Both the position numbers and the translations under genes were made by a program. Shown here in pieces: positions 11,443 to 22,870 of a stretch of DNA of 64,000 nucleotides. A model generated the notes under the pieces. That model saw only the letters and a program-made list of their open reading frames with translations. It was not told the origin of the DNA and did no database searches. The DNA is from Chrysoporthe austroafricana (lineage: Eukaryota; Ascomycota; Sordariomycetes; Diaporthales; Cryphonectriaceae). The stretch spans positions 2,420,342-2,484,341 of the forward strand of contig JYIP02000007.1 of NCBI GenBank assembly GCA_001051155.2, written 5' to 3'. Each line of letters begins with the position of its first letter. Within the stretch, counting starts at the first letter, position 1.

Positions 11443-14400
11443 TTTGCCTGTTTATCTGCCGGTCGAGATGTCAGTCTTCATGGGGGAAAAAACCGAGAGA
11501 GATTGATTAAGCGTGTAGGGTCAATCATACCGTTGGTGGTGAGTAGGGGGGCAAAAGGTGACGAGACTGTCGCTTTGGTCGTTGATGGAGTCGCTGTTGG
11601 CTTGATGGGGCCGAACAGAGAAGAAAGTTTGATCGCACCTGCACTTGGTGGGGTCACGTGCAAGATTTTTCGGGGGGCCGCAAGGAAGGCGAGAGGAAAA
11701 GGCTAGCCAGGGGCGGACCAATCAACGAGGCCGTAGGCTCCGCACACGGCCCGATGACTCAGCCTCAGCCCAGCAGGGCATGGAGCCTCTGGGTTCCCTT
11801 CACTAAAAATCTCACCTGGAAAAGTGCAGTACGAGGCTACGACGATTGATGGGCACCGAACTGGGCACCGAAGGGATCTTTTCCCACTACCGACCTGCCA
11901 TCAGGTAACGAGGCCATTCACTATGAGGTGTCTCAAAGATTTCCCCAGCTTTCCTGACCCGATCTTGATCCCCAGGGAGGCGAGCTTTACTAAGCGGAGG
12001 CTGTCCTGGCGTAGGGCCTCTGCTTGTAGCGGCACTCTTCGCCTTCATTGCACTCTTCCCACTAGCACTGCTGCCGATATCTGGAGGGCCGATGGCGATG
12101 GCGACGCTCGTGACCTCGAGATCCCGGCAGCGCGGTACTGAACTGGACTGGACGGGAGCCACTGTAGACAAAACGAGAGGTCGTGGCTGTGGTGCTATTC
12201 AGGCAGAGGCCAGGATGATCGCTCTACTTGCCAATTCTGACCTTCTGATTCGCACTCTGGAAGTGAACTCCCCTTTCCCTTCTTATTACTTTTCTCAACA
12301 CAATGTCAGCTAGTACGGTCTCCATCTTGAGTTCCGTTGCATCCACCCATGCCTGAGGGATCGCTGCTGCCACCAGCACAGGAAAATCTGATGTACTCGC
12401 CCCTATTCGGAGAGACGCTATGCAATCCCGCTGTTATTCATCCACTGGCCCCCTCCCACATCGCTGCGCATCAAGGCCGAACCTTGCCACCTGTGATAAG
12501 CCCATTCTCAAGAACAGTATGAGTCACGACCAATATCCCACTGCTGCCTGAGCCCGGTGGGATTTCCAATGAGCCTGCATTCCGTCCGTGTTACGGCCTG
12601 CTCTTGGACCCCACAAGCAACTTCCGTACTACCGAGACAGCCTTTGGAAACAATGTCTGGTCTTGCGTACCGTATATGCTTCCCTCTCCATCTGTCCTCG
12701 TGCTCTGTCCAATCCTGTAGACTTTCTTCGACACCTCACGGTCACCTGCCATACCGATGGTCCTTCCAGGCCAACCAGATGTGGAAATCACAGTCTGGAT
12801 CCCCAGCAGTAGCCTACACCTACATCGATTTTGATGGGCATGACAGTCCTTGAGAAAGTTTCAAGGGCCGTGCAGCTACGACAAGCATCTTTCTGACAGA
12901 AGTGGGCTGAAAAGGAGGCCATGTGCCCGAAACGGAGCCACACACGGGCGGATTGACGCTGGCTTCTCTGTGTGATCAGGGACATCTTCCCAACAACCTC
13001 GCCACTTTCAGCCGAATAAGAAGTAGACCGGCTCCCTGCGTGAATTCCGTTCCCTTTTTTGAATTGTCTTCTCTACAGCCATAAAAGCCGTAGTCAATAA
13101 CGCATTATACTCAGCGGCCAATAGCACTAATATGTTCCTTCACCCGGCCGTCAATAATCGGAACTCATCTTTTGCAAATTCGTCATGCATGTGACCAGTT
13201 TTCTGGTAAGTCGGGAACTCAGACTACAGCGTTTACAAGATGCAACCAAGTAAGGGCGCTACAAAGGAGGCCGTGATATGAAGGGGATCATCTGTTCTGT
13301 AAACGATGAACGGACTCGGGCAAGCATAAAGGATGCTGACAGCTTTACCAAGGCAACCAAAACACAATGGCAAAATAGGGCTTTTCATTCCGGTATCTTT
13401 AAAGATCTGTATAGTTCCACGACATAGTCTAGCTGTCAGCCAGTGTTTCATGCAACCGTATCTGTACCTAGGACACTTGACGCTGCGACGATCAGCCACT
13501 TTAATACTGGCTTCCAGATCTCCTCTTTTCGCCCTCACGGCAAGACCGCAAGACAGAGGACGAAGCTTTGTCAAAAGGTTTTGGGATGGGTCACCGAAGG
13601 TCACACTAAACCGTGACTCCTTGAAAGAACTCAATCGTCTAAATCCCAAAGCGAAACGAATGACTCCAGCGACTTGACAGCGATAGCCAGCGACTTGAGA
13701 TTGCCAGCTTACAAGGCTGAGTTTCCACAACAGTTGACTAAGTATGGCACTCATTCGCCTCAGCAATCGTAATAAGAGCCAGACTTGAGAGGGGTGGATG
13801 CGGCATTAACGGTCCCAGGGCTATTATTCTCTCACATTTCCAACAGCGAATACAGACATTTCCAAGAAAACAATTGGAATGCCAATACTGAAGACACTGT
13901 CGAGATGAATGTCATTCTGACCATTCTCGGAATGATGCATCGCGATCATCCTCGCGTTTCGAATATGCGATTTGGGAAGCTCAATCGACTCACAGACAAT
14001 ATAATAATTAGCATCGGCTTAGCCAGATTTGTATTATGGCGTTCATCCTCAACAACTCAATCCACCTATCCGCAATGACCTCTATCAGCATAGCAACCCA
14101 TCAATAGCTTTCGGGAGACCAATAATGCCGTTTTTTCTTCCTTCTTTTTTTTTTTTTTGGTTTAGGCCAAAGGACCGAGCGGGTCCGCCCTCGTAACGAC
14201 GCAACAAGTTTGCTATAATGGAGCGATCGGAACGCGTGCTATGCATAGCCTGCAGCACTACGGTGCAGAAGAGCCAATATACGACTGCATTTGGTTCGAC
14301 ATATTATGGCGGAACGGGTACACTTCAGCTATATGCTCATCACGCTACTGTGCCCGCAGCGCCAGGAGGGCGACCAGTTGAAAACTTACACTTTGATGAG

Positions 14401-15237
14401 TGATCGGGATATCTTTGTTCAAGGAGCCACAGCATTCAGAAATGTAAGGAATTTGGCAAAGCAGTATCCAGATGCTTTATTCAGGCTGCGAACTCGAAGA
14501 CAGCCGAGGATATTGTCTCATGCAGAGTTCCCCTTCGAATCTAATAAGATCGTATTTTCTCTCTTTCTCTCTTTCCCTCTGTCTCTACATTTCTCTATCT
14601 TCCTTACTTATATTGATCTCCATATTACTATATACTTTACATAGTTTTGGTAAGTGAAAACGATAGTAAGCACCTGTCATTCTGAAAACCCCATGCCCAC
14701 TCTTTTAGGCGCCCCGGGTTACATGCAACATGCGAACCTTCAGAATCACTGATCATCTGACGAGTCTCCTGGTGACGTTCGTCCTGAGAACCCGCCATCT
14801 TACCCTGGTCAAACCTGTTCGTTTCCTCCTCTCTGCCTTCGCCTTCACGGTGCTGCTATCTTTGAGCGTCTTGGCTTAGGCCATGCACCAACAGTCTTGA
14901 ACCTATCTCTGGCCTATTATCTCCAGTCGTCCCCCTCTCAAAGATCTGGTGTGACACGTCGTAGTGTGTAGGACTTTGCCATCAATGCACTTAGTCTGAT
15001 TGGAATGTTCTGCACTCTTGAGCAGCTTTACAAAAAGGACACGTTCCGATGTTAACAAGACATATTGAGTACAGTAGTTCAAGAAGATACACAAGCCCTC
15101 GGTATTCTTCATTATAATCTCTTGATCCTATGCTGAGGTCGTAAACCACTCCCAGTGACCCGTGGTACTCCTCCCTACCATACCTGTAACGCCGAAACAC
15201 CTTGCAGACAGAGCACATGTATGATCCTCGTACGCCT
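11443..15237. other. Gene-empty intergenic region with AT-richer core
   Basis: 3.8 kb with no supportable gene between RPL37 and the Sos7-like gene. The first few hundred bases are the RPL37 promoter. From about 12900 to 14700 base composition shifts toward A+T, compared with the GC-rich flanks. All frames there are broken and lack fungal codon bias. A T-run sits at 14141-14158 and a CT-rich/AT-rich stretch at 14555-14640. No terminal repeats or transposase remnants could be recognised by eye. Confidence 0.55.
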
Positions 15238-16092
15238 TCAATCCCCGATCTCCAACATCTGCTTGAGAGCCTGCTCGGAAGCCCTCCACCACCTGCCTCT
15301 CTCTTCCAGGTCATCCTCCACCCCTCCTAAGGCCTGTTCCTTTCTCCGGCGGGCCTCGTCCGCAGCAGCCATGCTATTCTGCCTCTTCTGCTCCAGAGGT
15401 TGCAGCTCAGCCTGCAACCTCTCCATCTCCTTTCTCTTCCTCGGGACCAGCGACGTTAGTTGCTCGAGCTGCCTGTCCAGCTCATAGCTGTGCTTCTTCT
15501 TCTCCTCGACCAGCTCTCGTGTCCTCGCCAGGGGCAAATTCAGACTTGGGTTCTCTCCGGGCTGCAGACGCTCCTTCAGCTCGGCGATGCGTCCCTCCAG
15601 GCCTGCGATTTTCTCCGGCAGCTCCCCCAGCGCGACCGTCTCCGTCCGCACGCTCTCATATCTCCTGCTCAGCTCCGCACCCCTTGCCTCCAGCTCCTCT
15701 ACCATGTCGGCGACCTCCATCTTCAGCGCCTTCAGCTGCGCCTTCGCCTTGGTGTTCTGCTTCTCCAGCTCGAGGTTCTCCTGGGGCGTGACGATGAGCG
15801 GCGGCTCGCCGACGATGGCGCGGATGAACTTCTCCTTTGTGACCTGCTCCACGTAGCTGAAGCGGAGCTTGGCGAAGAGCTCCTTGTAGTGAGCCAGGTC
15901 GGCCGCCAGGCTGGCCGGCGTCGCGTCCACAGTGGAGCTAGACACGTCTGACGTGCGGGTGGTGTTGGCATCCTGGCCTGGCTGGGGGAGCGCGCTGGAG
16001 ATGGGCTCGCTGAGCTTGAGGATGGAGATTTCATATTTGGACTGCAGGTCCTCCAGGTCGTGGATGACCTTCTCTGCTTTTGCGTTCGCCAT
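15238..16092 (-). CDS. sos7: Kinetochore protein Sos7-like (KNL1/Spc7 partner)
   Basis: An intronless 284-aa protein. ATG 16092 (MANAKAEKVIHDLEDLQ) is preferred. An upstream GTG extends the frame but is not a normal start. Fission yeast Sos7 (budding yeast Kre28) is a coiled-coil partner of Spc7/KNL1 at the outer kinetochore and is needed for chromosome segregation. The diagnostic segment is the block around residues 75-110 (HYKELFAKLRFSYVEQVTKE, then a FIRAIVGEPP block and NLELE). The rest, from about 115 to 270, is nearly continuous heptad-rich helix with Glu/Lys/Arg/Leu, expected to form a long coiled coil. It is divergently oriented to the PRP38B-like gene across 401 bp. Identity rests on remembered family resemblance of the N-terminal block. 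If wrong, it would still be a nuclear coiled-coil protein. Confidence 0.75.
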   Translation of the reverse strand: MANAKAEKVIHDLEDLQSKYEISILKLSEPISSALPQPGQDANTTRTSDVSSSTVDATPASLAADLAHYKELFAKLRFSYVEQVTKEKFIRAIVGEPPLIVTPQENLELEKQNTKAKAQLKALKMEVADMVEELEARGAELSRRYESVRTETVALGELPEKIAGLEGRIAELKERLQPGENPSLNLPLARTRELVEEKKKHSYELDRQLEQLTSLVPRKRKEMERLQAELQPLEQKRQNSMAAADEARRRKEQALGGVEDDLEERGRWWRASEQALKQMLEIGD

Positions 16093-16493
16093 GGTGTCCG
16101 CGATCAGGCTCGTCGTTGTTGTCACTGCTCAGGTGTTTTCGTCTAAAGAAATCGTGGTCTGAGCCCACAGTCTTGGGTGTCTGCTCATGAAGGCCGGGCC
16201 AATGAGGAGATAACAAGCCTCGTGTTGTCTTGTCACGCAGTAAGATATCTCATTATTTTGTTCTCGTTCTTGTGTAAACCGCGGATCTCGTGAGCGCGTC
16301 ACTGCTCTGTATTATTTACAGGCGACCCGAATCAGGCTTAGTGCCGGCTCACTAAGTTTACTTCCGCCGATAAGCGATAAGATCTGTGACGATTCACGAG
16401 CGAGCGTTGTTTGTCACCGAGTCCCACGGCCTCTCTACAACAGCCTACTTCCAACCAGCCTGGCTCTGCACCTCGAAATTTTCTACACAAACG
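16093..16493. promoter_or_regulatory. Divergent promoter region
   Basis: 401 bases separate the start codons of the Sos7-like gene (-) and the PRP38B-like gene (+), so both promoters must lie here. I see no convincing TATA element or CCAAT box placed at a fixed distance. Confidence 0.5.
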
Positions 16494-17733
16494 ATGGGAA
16501 ATGACGACCTCCTCACAGACGACTATGTCGCAGACCTTCTCGCCAAGGAAGCGAGCGACTGCTCCCTGAAATACTCCACCATGGGCATGGAGGCGTACAC
16601 ATCATCGTCCCCGCGGTTCGCCCTCCCCCCTTCCCCCCCTTTTTTTCACCTCCACCGGCGCTGACCACCTGTCTGCTCCTCCCAGACCCGCGAGCAAATT
16701 CAAACCCAACACGCGCTTCCTGCGCAACATAATCAAGGGCACCAACCGTCACAACGACGCGCTCGCCGCGAAGGAGCTCTCCGAGTCCCAGGCCCGCCTC
16801 AGGGACCTCGCCGACGCCGAGGAGGAGAAGCGCAAGAAGTACAACCCCACCGCGAGCGAGATCCGCGGCCGCCAGCTGGGCAACATCGCCGCGCTGCTGT
16901 CGTCGGGCAAGCCCGGCGCCGGGGCGCGGAAGCGCAGGCGGCCCGAGGAGGAGGGCGGCGAGGCCTCGGAGATGCAGAAGGCGAGGGCCGCCGAGGACGC
17001 GAGGCGGGTTGCGGATCTGGAGGCCGCGGCGAGGAGGCAGAGGGGGAAGGGCAACAAGAGGAGGCGGAGTCTGGAGAGGTACAGCGTGAGAAGGGGCAGA
17101 GAGCGAGAGGCCGAGGACGAGGAGGACACGTACTCTAGGCGGAACTCCTCGTCGGAGAATGAACGCCCAACGGAGAAAGGTCAGAAGAGGCGCAGGGAGA
17201 GGTCACGATCGCCAAAGAGCAGTCCCAAGAGGCATCGCCACCGGTCACCAATGAGAGGCAAGAGGAAAAGCAGTGCCCCAGAAGAGCACTCTGACCGGCC
17301 CTATCGCCGACATTCCGAGCCAGAACGCGAGCCCTCAAAGACAGAACAAGACGACGACGACGCTGACTCGGACCCTTCGGAGGACCTGATAGGGCCAGCA
17401 CCCCCGAGAGCCTTGCCGCGTGGACGAGGTGCGCTCAAGGGCTCCTCCGGGATGGATAGTAGGTTCTCGTCGGACTACGACCCAAAGTCCGACGTCCAGC
17501 TGGACCTCAACGCCCGCGACGACTGGGACGACGCCGTGGAAGCTTTCCGTGATAGGGCCAAGATGAGACAACAGGGTGCGGACAGGCTACGCCAGGCCGG
17601 CTTCACAGAAGAACAGGTCAAGAAGTGGGAGCGGGGCGGCGAGAAGACCATCGACGATGTGAAGTGGAGCAGAAAAGGCGAGAAGCGGGAGTGGGATCGA
17701 GGCAAGGACGTGGACCAGGAGGGTGACGAGTGA
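16494..17733 (+). CDS. RS-rich nuclear protein, PRP38B/GPALPP-like
   Basis: Two exons (16494..16615 and 16686..17733) give 389 aa. The 70-nt intron begins GTTCGC, ends CCCAG and splits an Arg codon. It resembles fungal proteins annotated as pre-mRNA-splicing factor 38B. The N-terminal part has KFKPNTRFLRNIIKGTNRHN, a conserved basic patch. Next come helical acidic/basic stretches, then an Arg/Ser/Lys-rich low-complexity region with several SR dipeptides (about residues 190-260), probably a nuclear-localised phosphoregulated tail. An acidic EDLIGPAPP motif follows, similar to the GPALPP motif, and the C-terminal part (from about residue 310) contains DLNARDDWDDAVEAFRDRAK and a helical EEQVKKWE segment. 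A role in splicing or RNA-processing complexes is inferred from these features only. The strong charge and SR content fit a nuclear protein. Confidence 0.7.
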
Positions 17734-19652
17734 GTACCCTGCACGTCCGGCAGTACAGCGAGGGACGGGGCTGGTTCTTGCCATGGCGCTTGGGATGAGA
17801 CCTTGCTCGACATCTGGCTTCGAGGCGTGCTTTTATTTTCTTTCTCTTTCTTTTCATGGCATAGCAAATATCAGTGGCATCGCGGGAGGCATTCTTTGGA
17901 GTAGAGCATTGATGGAAAATACATCTCCGGATCTCTGGGTACCCTATAGACATCGATAAAGTGGAGCACGGATTCGTCAACATGATACACTATCCTGTCT
18001 TCCTACATAAACACACGCAGAGAGAGACACACCCTCTCTGTAACAATTCAGTAGGTGCGAAATCTCCTTGGCGGATTGAATATCAAGGCTTAGCAATCCG
18101 GTATGTCGAATGTCGTAGATGTACCAATCTACTACATGTATGGAGGTCTTGTCTCGAAGGAAAAACGTTTCGACCGGGTACACGGGGATTTCAGGGCGAA
18201 AGAATGCATGTGCGAGAGTGAACTCGAATGCAAAGTGGCAATGCAATCTCCTTTCGTGATGAAACATCGGAGCTGGGGAATCTGCGTTCGTGACAAGTAC
18301 ACATTGACAGAGCCGATATAGGGTGAGAACAGGTCAGTTATCAGTTGTCACCCAAGGGTGATCATCATGTCGAGCATAGGTGAATATGTTGTGGGCAGAT
18401 GGGATGTTGTTGGCAGCAGCTCTATTGATGATCTGGGCAGCGACGGCGACATTGAGCAAGCTTGACATAACCAAGACAACACATAAAGCTATGTCGCTTC
18501 AAGACCTGCTGCACGCGATGATAATAAATGATATTATGAAAAGGGGATGAGAAGTGCTAAAGCGATACTGTGTTCATTCTCTCTAGCCTACTACCTGCTA
18601 TAGGAACGTCGTCAAAAGCATTGTGGTCTTGATCGCAGGTGCATGTTCTATATTCTCAGTGTCGCCCTTCCGGATTGAGAAGGATCGGGCGCTCCGATCT
18701 CATCGCCCGGCCCCAGGGAGCCGTGCTCATCGGAGGAGGAGGGCGTGGGATCAGGTCTAGCCACGCGGGAAGTTGCTTGGGGCGGCAATGGGCTGGACAC
18801 TGTCAGCAGAGTGTAGGCGTGCGTCAACGAAGTTGGACGTACTGCAATCCTCCCAGTATCTTTCCTCCCAGTGAGTCACAAGTCTCGTCCTGCAGCGCCC
18901 TCTCCTCTCATACTCCGCACACCAGGCTGCGGCCTGGAGCAGGTGGTGGTTGCAAGCGTACTCGATCTGTCTCATATAGTATAAGCAGACACTCGATCGC
19001 CCCCCGCGAAGGTACGTACCTGATTCCACTCGCACATTGTGGCAGGGATCGTGGGGGTGTTTTCTCGATGGGGCGGCGGGCAGACAAGCAGTGATGCGAG
19101 CAGAGCAGCACAGGGTGGGCGCAGTGCTTCGATCAGGGCAGCAGAGGATGCAGAGCGCCCGCTTTTCAAAGTCTCGGGGGGGGGGGGACCGGAATGAGAA
19201 ACGAATGGGGCACCAGGCCTCCCCCCATCTCATATGGAGGGAGAAGAAGCAGAAGCAGAAAATAGAAAAAAGAAAAAAAAACGCGAGAGACGAATGAAAA
19301 GGAAGGGCAGGCCGCGGGCGTGGCTTGAGGGACTTCGGCATTATAGTGTGATGTTAAGACATCTTGATAACCAAGCCACAATCAACGGAGGCCGTGTTAG
19401 ACATACACCTGAAATCGACATGGGTAGAAGTACGGTGCTGCATTCCACAGGACCTGCGCGAATGCCAGCCACAGGGTCTCGCTACATCATCCTACCCCGC
19501 CGGAGATGCTTCTTTGCAGCCATCGTCATCTCTTGCCGCCGCGTCGATCCTCCGCGAATAAGAGCGGGCGGTCATGCTGCGGCCATCAGGCTCCGGCCAG
19601 GAGGGGCCCAGGCGAGGACTCGCATTGTGACACCGCGTCGCCGCGGTCGGAG

Positions 19653-19829
19653 TGTGGTCTCGCTGCCATTAGCACTCCCCCCCCCCCCCCTTCTTCGGTG
19701 GGCCCCACGCCGCCCCCGGCGCGGGGGGGGGGGCTCCACGGGGGGAAGCCTCCCCCCCCCACGAGGGGGGGCGGGGGTGGCGCCCGAAAGGGGGGGGGGG
19801 GGGGGAGTGCTAATGGCAGCGAGACCACA
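19653..19829. repeat. Inverted repeat, left of the unresolved base
   Basis: Positions 19653-19676 plus the following 14 C residues are the exact reverse complement of 19806-19829 plus the preceding 16 G residues. The 24-nt unique part of each arm reads TGTGGTCTCGCTGCCATTAG (first 20 bases) on the left. The loop (19691-19789) consists largely of G and C homopolymers. The right arm ends exactly at the N at 19830. Confidence 0.95.
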
Positions 19830-19830
19830 N

Positions 19831-20047
19831 GTCTCAGATCGGGAAGATTCCTCACCTCACAGAGCAGCGCGCAGGTGCTGCCTCGAAAAGGGGGGGGGGG
19901 GGAGGGCTATCGGCACCAGACCCCACCCCCCACCCCGCCGCCCCGGTCTCATTGTGGTCGCGCCCCCCTGAGCGCCCCCCCCCCCCCCTTTTCGAGGCAG
20001 CACCTGCGCGCTGCTCTGTGAGGTGAGGAATCTTCCCGATCTGAGAC
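19831..20047. repeat. Inverted repeat, right of the unresolved base
   Basis: Positions 19831-19889 are the exact reverse complement of 19989-20047 (59 nt per arm), with G and C homopolymers continuing the arms inward. The left arm starts immediately after the N at 19830. Only the outer arm (19989-20047) continues into ordinary flanking sequence. Confidence 0.95.
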
Positions 20048-20296
20048 TCGCCCGTCCGAGACCACGGTCAGACTCGCGGCGGGAATCTTGTCCAGCTGGG
20101 AGAGCCCTGCGAGGTCCCGCTGAGGCTCACCCTGGGGTCTGTCTAACGCGCAAGGCTCCAGAAACATATAGTACTCAGGGTGCGCTCCCATTGGGCGGCC
20201 CCAACTTCTGCAGGGAGCCAGAGGTGATTCTCCGGTATGCAGGGATGAGCGGTGCGTGCTATCGATTGCCAGCCAAAAAGGCAGCCACCGTCGACG

Positions 20297-21626
20297 ATGA
20301 ACGGATGGACGGTCTTTGGTATTCGACGGTCTCAACATAAGATTACCTCTGGCTCCATTTGGGATGAGTCGTCTTGCAGCGACCGGTCAGAGGACAGGCC
20401 AGGACCTCGGGGCAATAGCGCCCTCCTCCTGCTGCTGATACTGCTCGCCTCCCACCTATACCATTTGTCCGGCCCCGAAAAGAAAGCAGCCGCACGGCAG
20501 AGGTAACGCGCGATGCCTGGCCAATGTAGACGTCAGCTAACGTGTCCCCAGTGTCTCATCTCGTCAAGCGGGCTCGGCGCAACTACTTTTCCCTGACCTT
20601 GAAACAGCCCCTGCCTCCGATACACATCGTCGAGGAGACACACCCTCGGCTCGTATGAGGCGGTACGCGGCGCCTGTACCCGCAATGCCACTGCGACTAC
20701 CAAGCGCCTTCCGGCGGCTCGACTATCGGCCTGCTTCGGGTCCGAGCCAGAGGCTGGCCGACGTTCACGGCGTGATTGAGGCGCGGCGGAAACAGCAGGC
20801 CCGCCTTCTTGAGTGGTCCGTCGAGATCATCTGGTCCGAGGACAGTCCTGCCCTGGACGCATATGTCCGAGCGACGATTGACCAGCCACTGCGGGTGCCC
20901 ATCGAGTGGGCGATCCTGACGCGCGACATCCAGGTGAGCACCGCGGCCGCCCTGCATGCACGGGATGCTCACGGCCGAGCCAAGCGCGCCGACTCGGACG
21001 TCCTCCGACGCCTGTTCCACAGCTTCTTCCTCGTCCTGCGCTTCTCGGACGACTACGGGAGAGCCGCCGTGTCCGAGCTCACCAGAGGCGACAGCCGGGC
21101 GTGGGTCGAGAGGCTGCAGAGGCTGGGCACCGCGAAGACGAAGCGCCCGCCGGCGGCGGACACGCAGACGGAGATGCACCAGATCTCGCTCCTCCGCGGG
21201 CTGCTGCAGTCGGCCGGCGGCAGGGAGGACGCGTTCCAGCTCCAGTTTGACACGGGGAGGCCGGCCGCCGAGAACCTCGCCATCCTCGGCCGCCTCTTCG
21301 ACCTCGACGACGCCGAGCCGGTCACGATGGGCCGGCACGACCCGTGGAGCATACCCTTGAAGATCGCCCTGGACGTGGGGAGACTGCAGGCCCAAGCCTG
21401 CCGCATCGTGCCCGTCGGGTTTCTCTCCGAGGTGTACAGGTCAGCACCGGCCGGCTCGCGAGATGACGCAGAGGAGCGGAGGGTGGTCCGGTGACGGGGG
21501 CGTCGCTGTATGATATCCTCTTGTCTTTCCGCCCCCGCGCCCGAATGCAGTATGCTCTCTGGTGACATCCAGATCGATCGCCCTCGAAGACCAATCATCC
21601 CAGCGAGCCTTGTGCACCTGGCGTGA
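20297..21626 (+). CDS. Unrecognised protein with predicted N-terminal membrane anchor
   Basis: The preferred model has three exons (20297..20502, 20552..21439, 21551..21626), giving 389 aa. Every join is in frame: donor GTAACG with acceptor CCCCAG, and donor GTCAGC with acceptor ATGCAG, both splitting Ser codons. Residues around 40-60 (ALLLLLILLASHLYHL) form one hydrophobic helix followed by basic residues, suggesting a signal anchor. The remainder is hydrophilic and helical, with conserved-looking stretches (ARLLEWSVEIIWSEDSP; HDPWSIPLKIALDVGRLQAQ; VGFLSEVYSMLSGDIQIDR). I do not recognise the family and assign no function. A shorter model starting at ATG 20655 (286 aa, no anchor) is possible. 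The upstream exon is favoured because 34 extra codons stay open back to a good acceptor, and because of the hydrophobic segment. Confidence 0.55.
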
Positions 21627-22870
21627 GCACACTACGTGTGACGACACCGCGGGGTCGGTCTCGACGAATTCCCCGAGACGCCCTGCTCCTTCATTCGCCG
21701 AGAGGATGCCAGAAGACGGTCGAGATAGACACATACTTGTCTGATAGGCACCCGACGGGCCTCTGGTCGGCTGTGGGCCATCGAGCGATGTCAGCACCTG
21801 GCGGCACCTGGCCTAGCCGGCAGCTCGCCTGGCTCGCCTGTTCCAGCATTCGACTCCGCTTTCTTGCCCACTGCACTGGGCAAGACACCTGCCAGTGAAC
21901 CTCCAGACCTAGCCTCACCGGTGTTGCAGGCCGTCTGGCGAAGGGGTCGCAGTGAAGCAGAAATTGTCTCTCCCCTTCCCTTCTATGGCCTGTCACAATG
22001 GCCACTAAGCTCGCAACTGTTACCCTTGGAAACGGCTCGTTCAGTCTCAATATGTCCGGCTCACGGCTGTCGGTCAGGCAATTGACGTTAGCGTCGCAAC
22101 TAACGGCCTTATTTCAAGATGATACTTCTCACCTGCCCGCCCCCAGACGCATCCTAGCATCCTTGACCTCGCCGTGCCACGTATCCTGCCCTTAAACGCT
22201 GTATTACGCTGGCAGCTACTTACATATATCACGTTGACGACATGAGGCGTCATTGGGGGTTTCCTCTGGCTCTTAAGCGCCACGGCTGACCACGAGTTCT
22301 ACCATTGTAGTCTGGATGATGGGCGTCGAGCAGTGGTTCTTCCCAGTATGCAATCGCGCTGTCATGCACCTGGCTGAGGGCTTTCGCAATGTGACTTACC
22401 TACGACAACCTCTCTCCCAAGCCAAGAAGATCATTCATCCGAGACGTGCACGTTGCAGAAGAGATATCTCAAACTATGTAGAACCTGAGAACAGCGAGGC
22501 AAGCCGGTTAAGGTTTGGGTGGCAGGGTAGCAGACCACCCCCCGGTGCAACCACCCCCCCCCCAAAAAAAAAAGGGCGCTAAATTTAGTGCCGGTATGTC
22601 GGCCCCTATGACGTCCAATCTAAGCCTACATCCAAGGCAGGGCCAAAATTTTGGGAGCAGACGCGTTGCAAGCTGGCGGGTCGCGAACAGCGAAGACAAC
22701 ACCCACCCGGCCCTCGCCCCGATCGCAGACTTTGTCCCTCCTCTCGTCCTGCCCCATCCTCCACTGGTGCCTCTCGCCGTTCGGTGCCTCAGTACTGAAC
22801 CTCTCTTCTGCTAACCCTAGACGAAACCGCCCAGCACTACGGTCCACCAGAGACAAACTCACCTGCAGCC
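21627..22870. other. Intergenic region, no gene seen
   Basis: 1.2 kb between the anchored unknown and the CPT1/EPT1-like gene. A C-run followed by an A-run lies at about 22553-22573. The last 200 bases before 22871 are pyrimidine-rich and presumably promoter. Confidence 0.55.

Larger units (their letters stand above)
17734..20296. other. Gene-empty intergenic region with foldback structure
   Basis: 2.6 kb without a recognisable gene. The left half (17734-18640) is of mixed composition. A G-run occurs at 19181-19190 followed by purine-rich DNA (19230-19310). The right half contains the paired palindromes around an unresolved base at 19830, described separately. Confidence 0.55.

Noticed and set aside
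13233..13766. 177-codon minus-strand frame
   Set aside because: It lies in AT-richer non-coding DNA, its composition is not protein-like, and overlapping frames on the plus strand are as long.
15238..16125. Longer Sos7 start at 16125
   Set aside because: The upstream codon is GTG. The first ATG in frame is at 16092 and begins the natural N-terminus.
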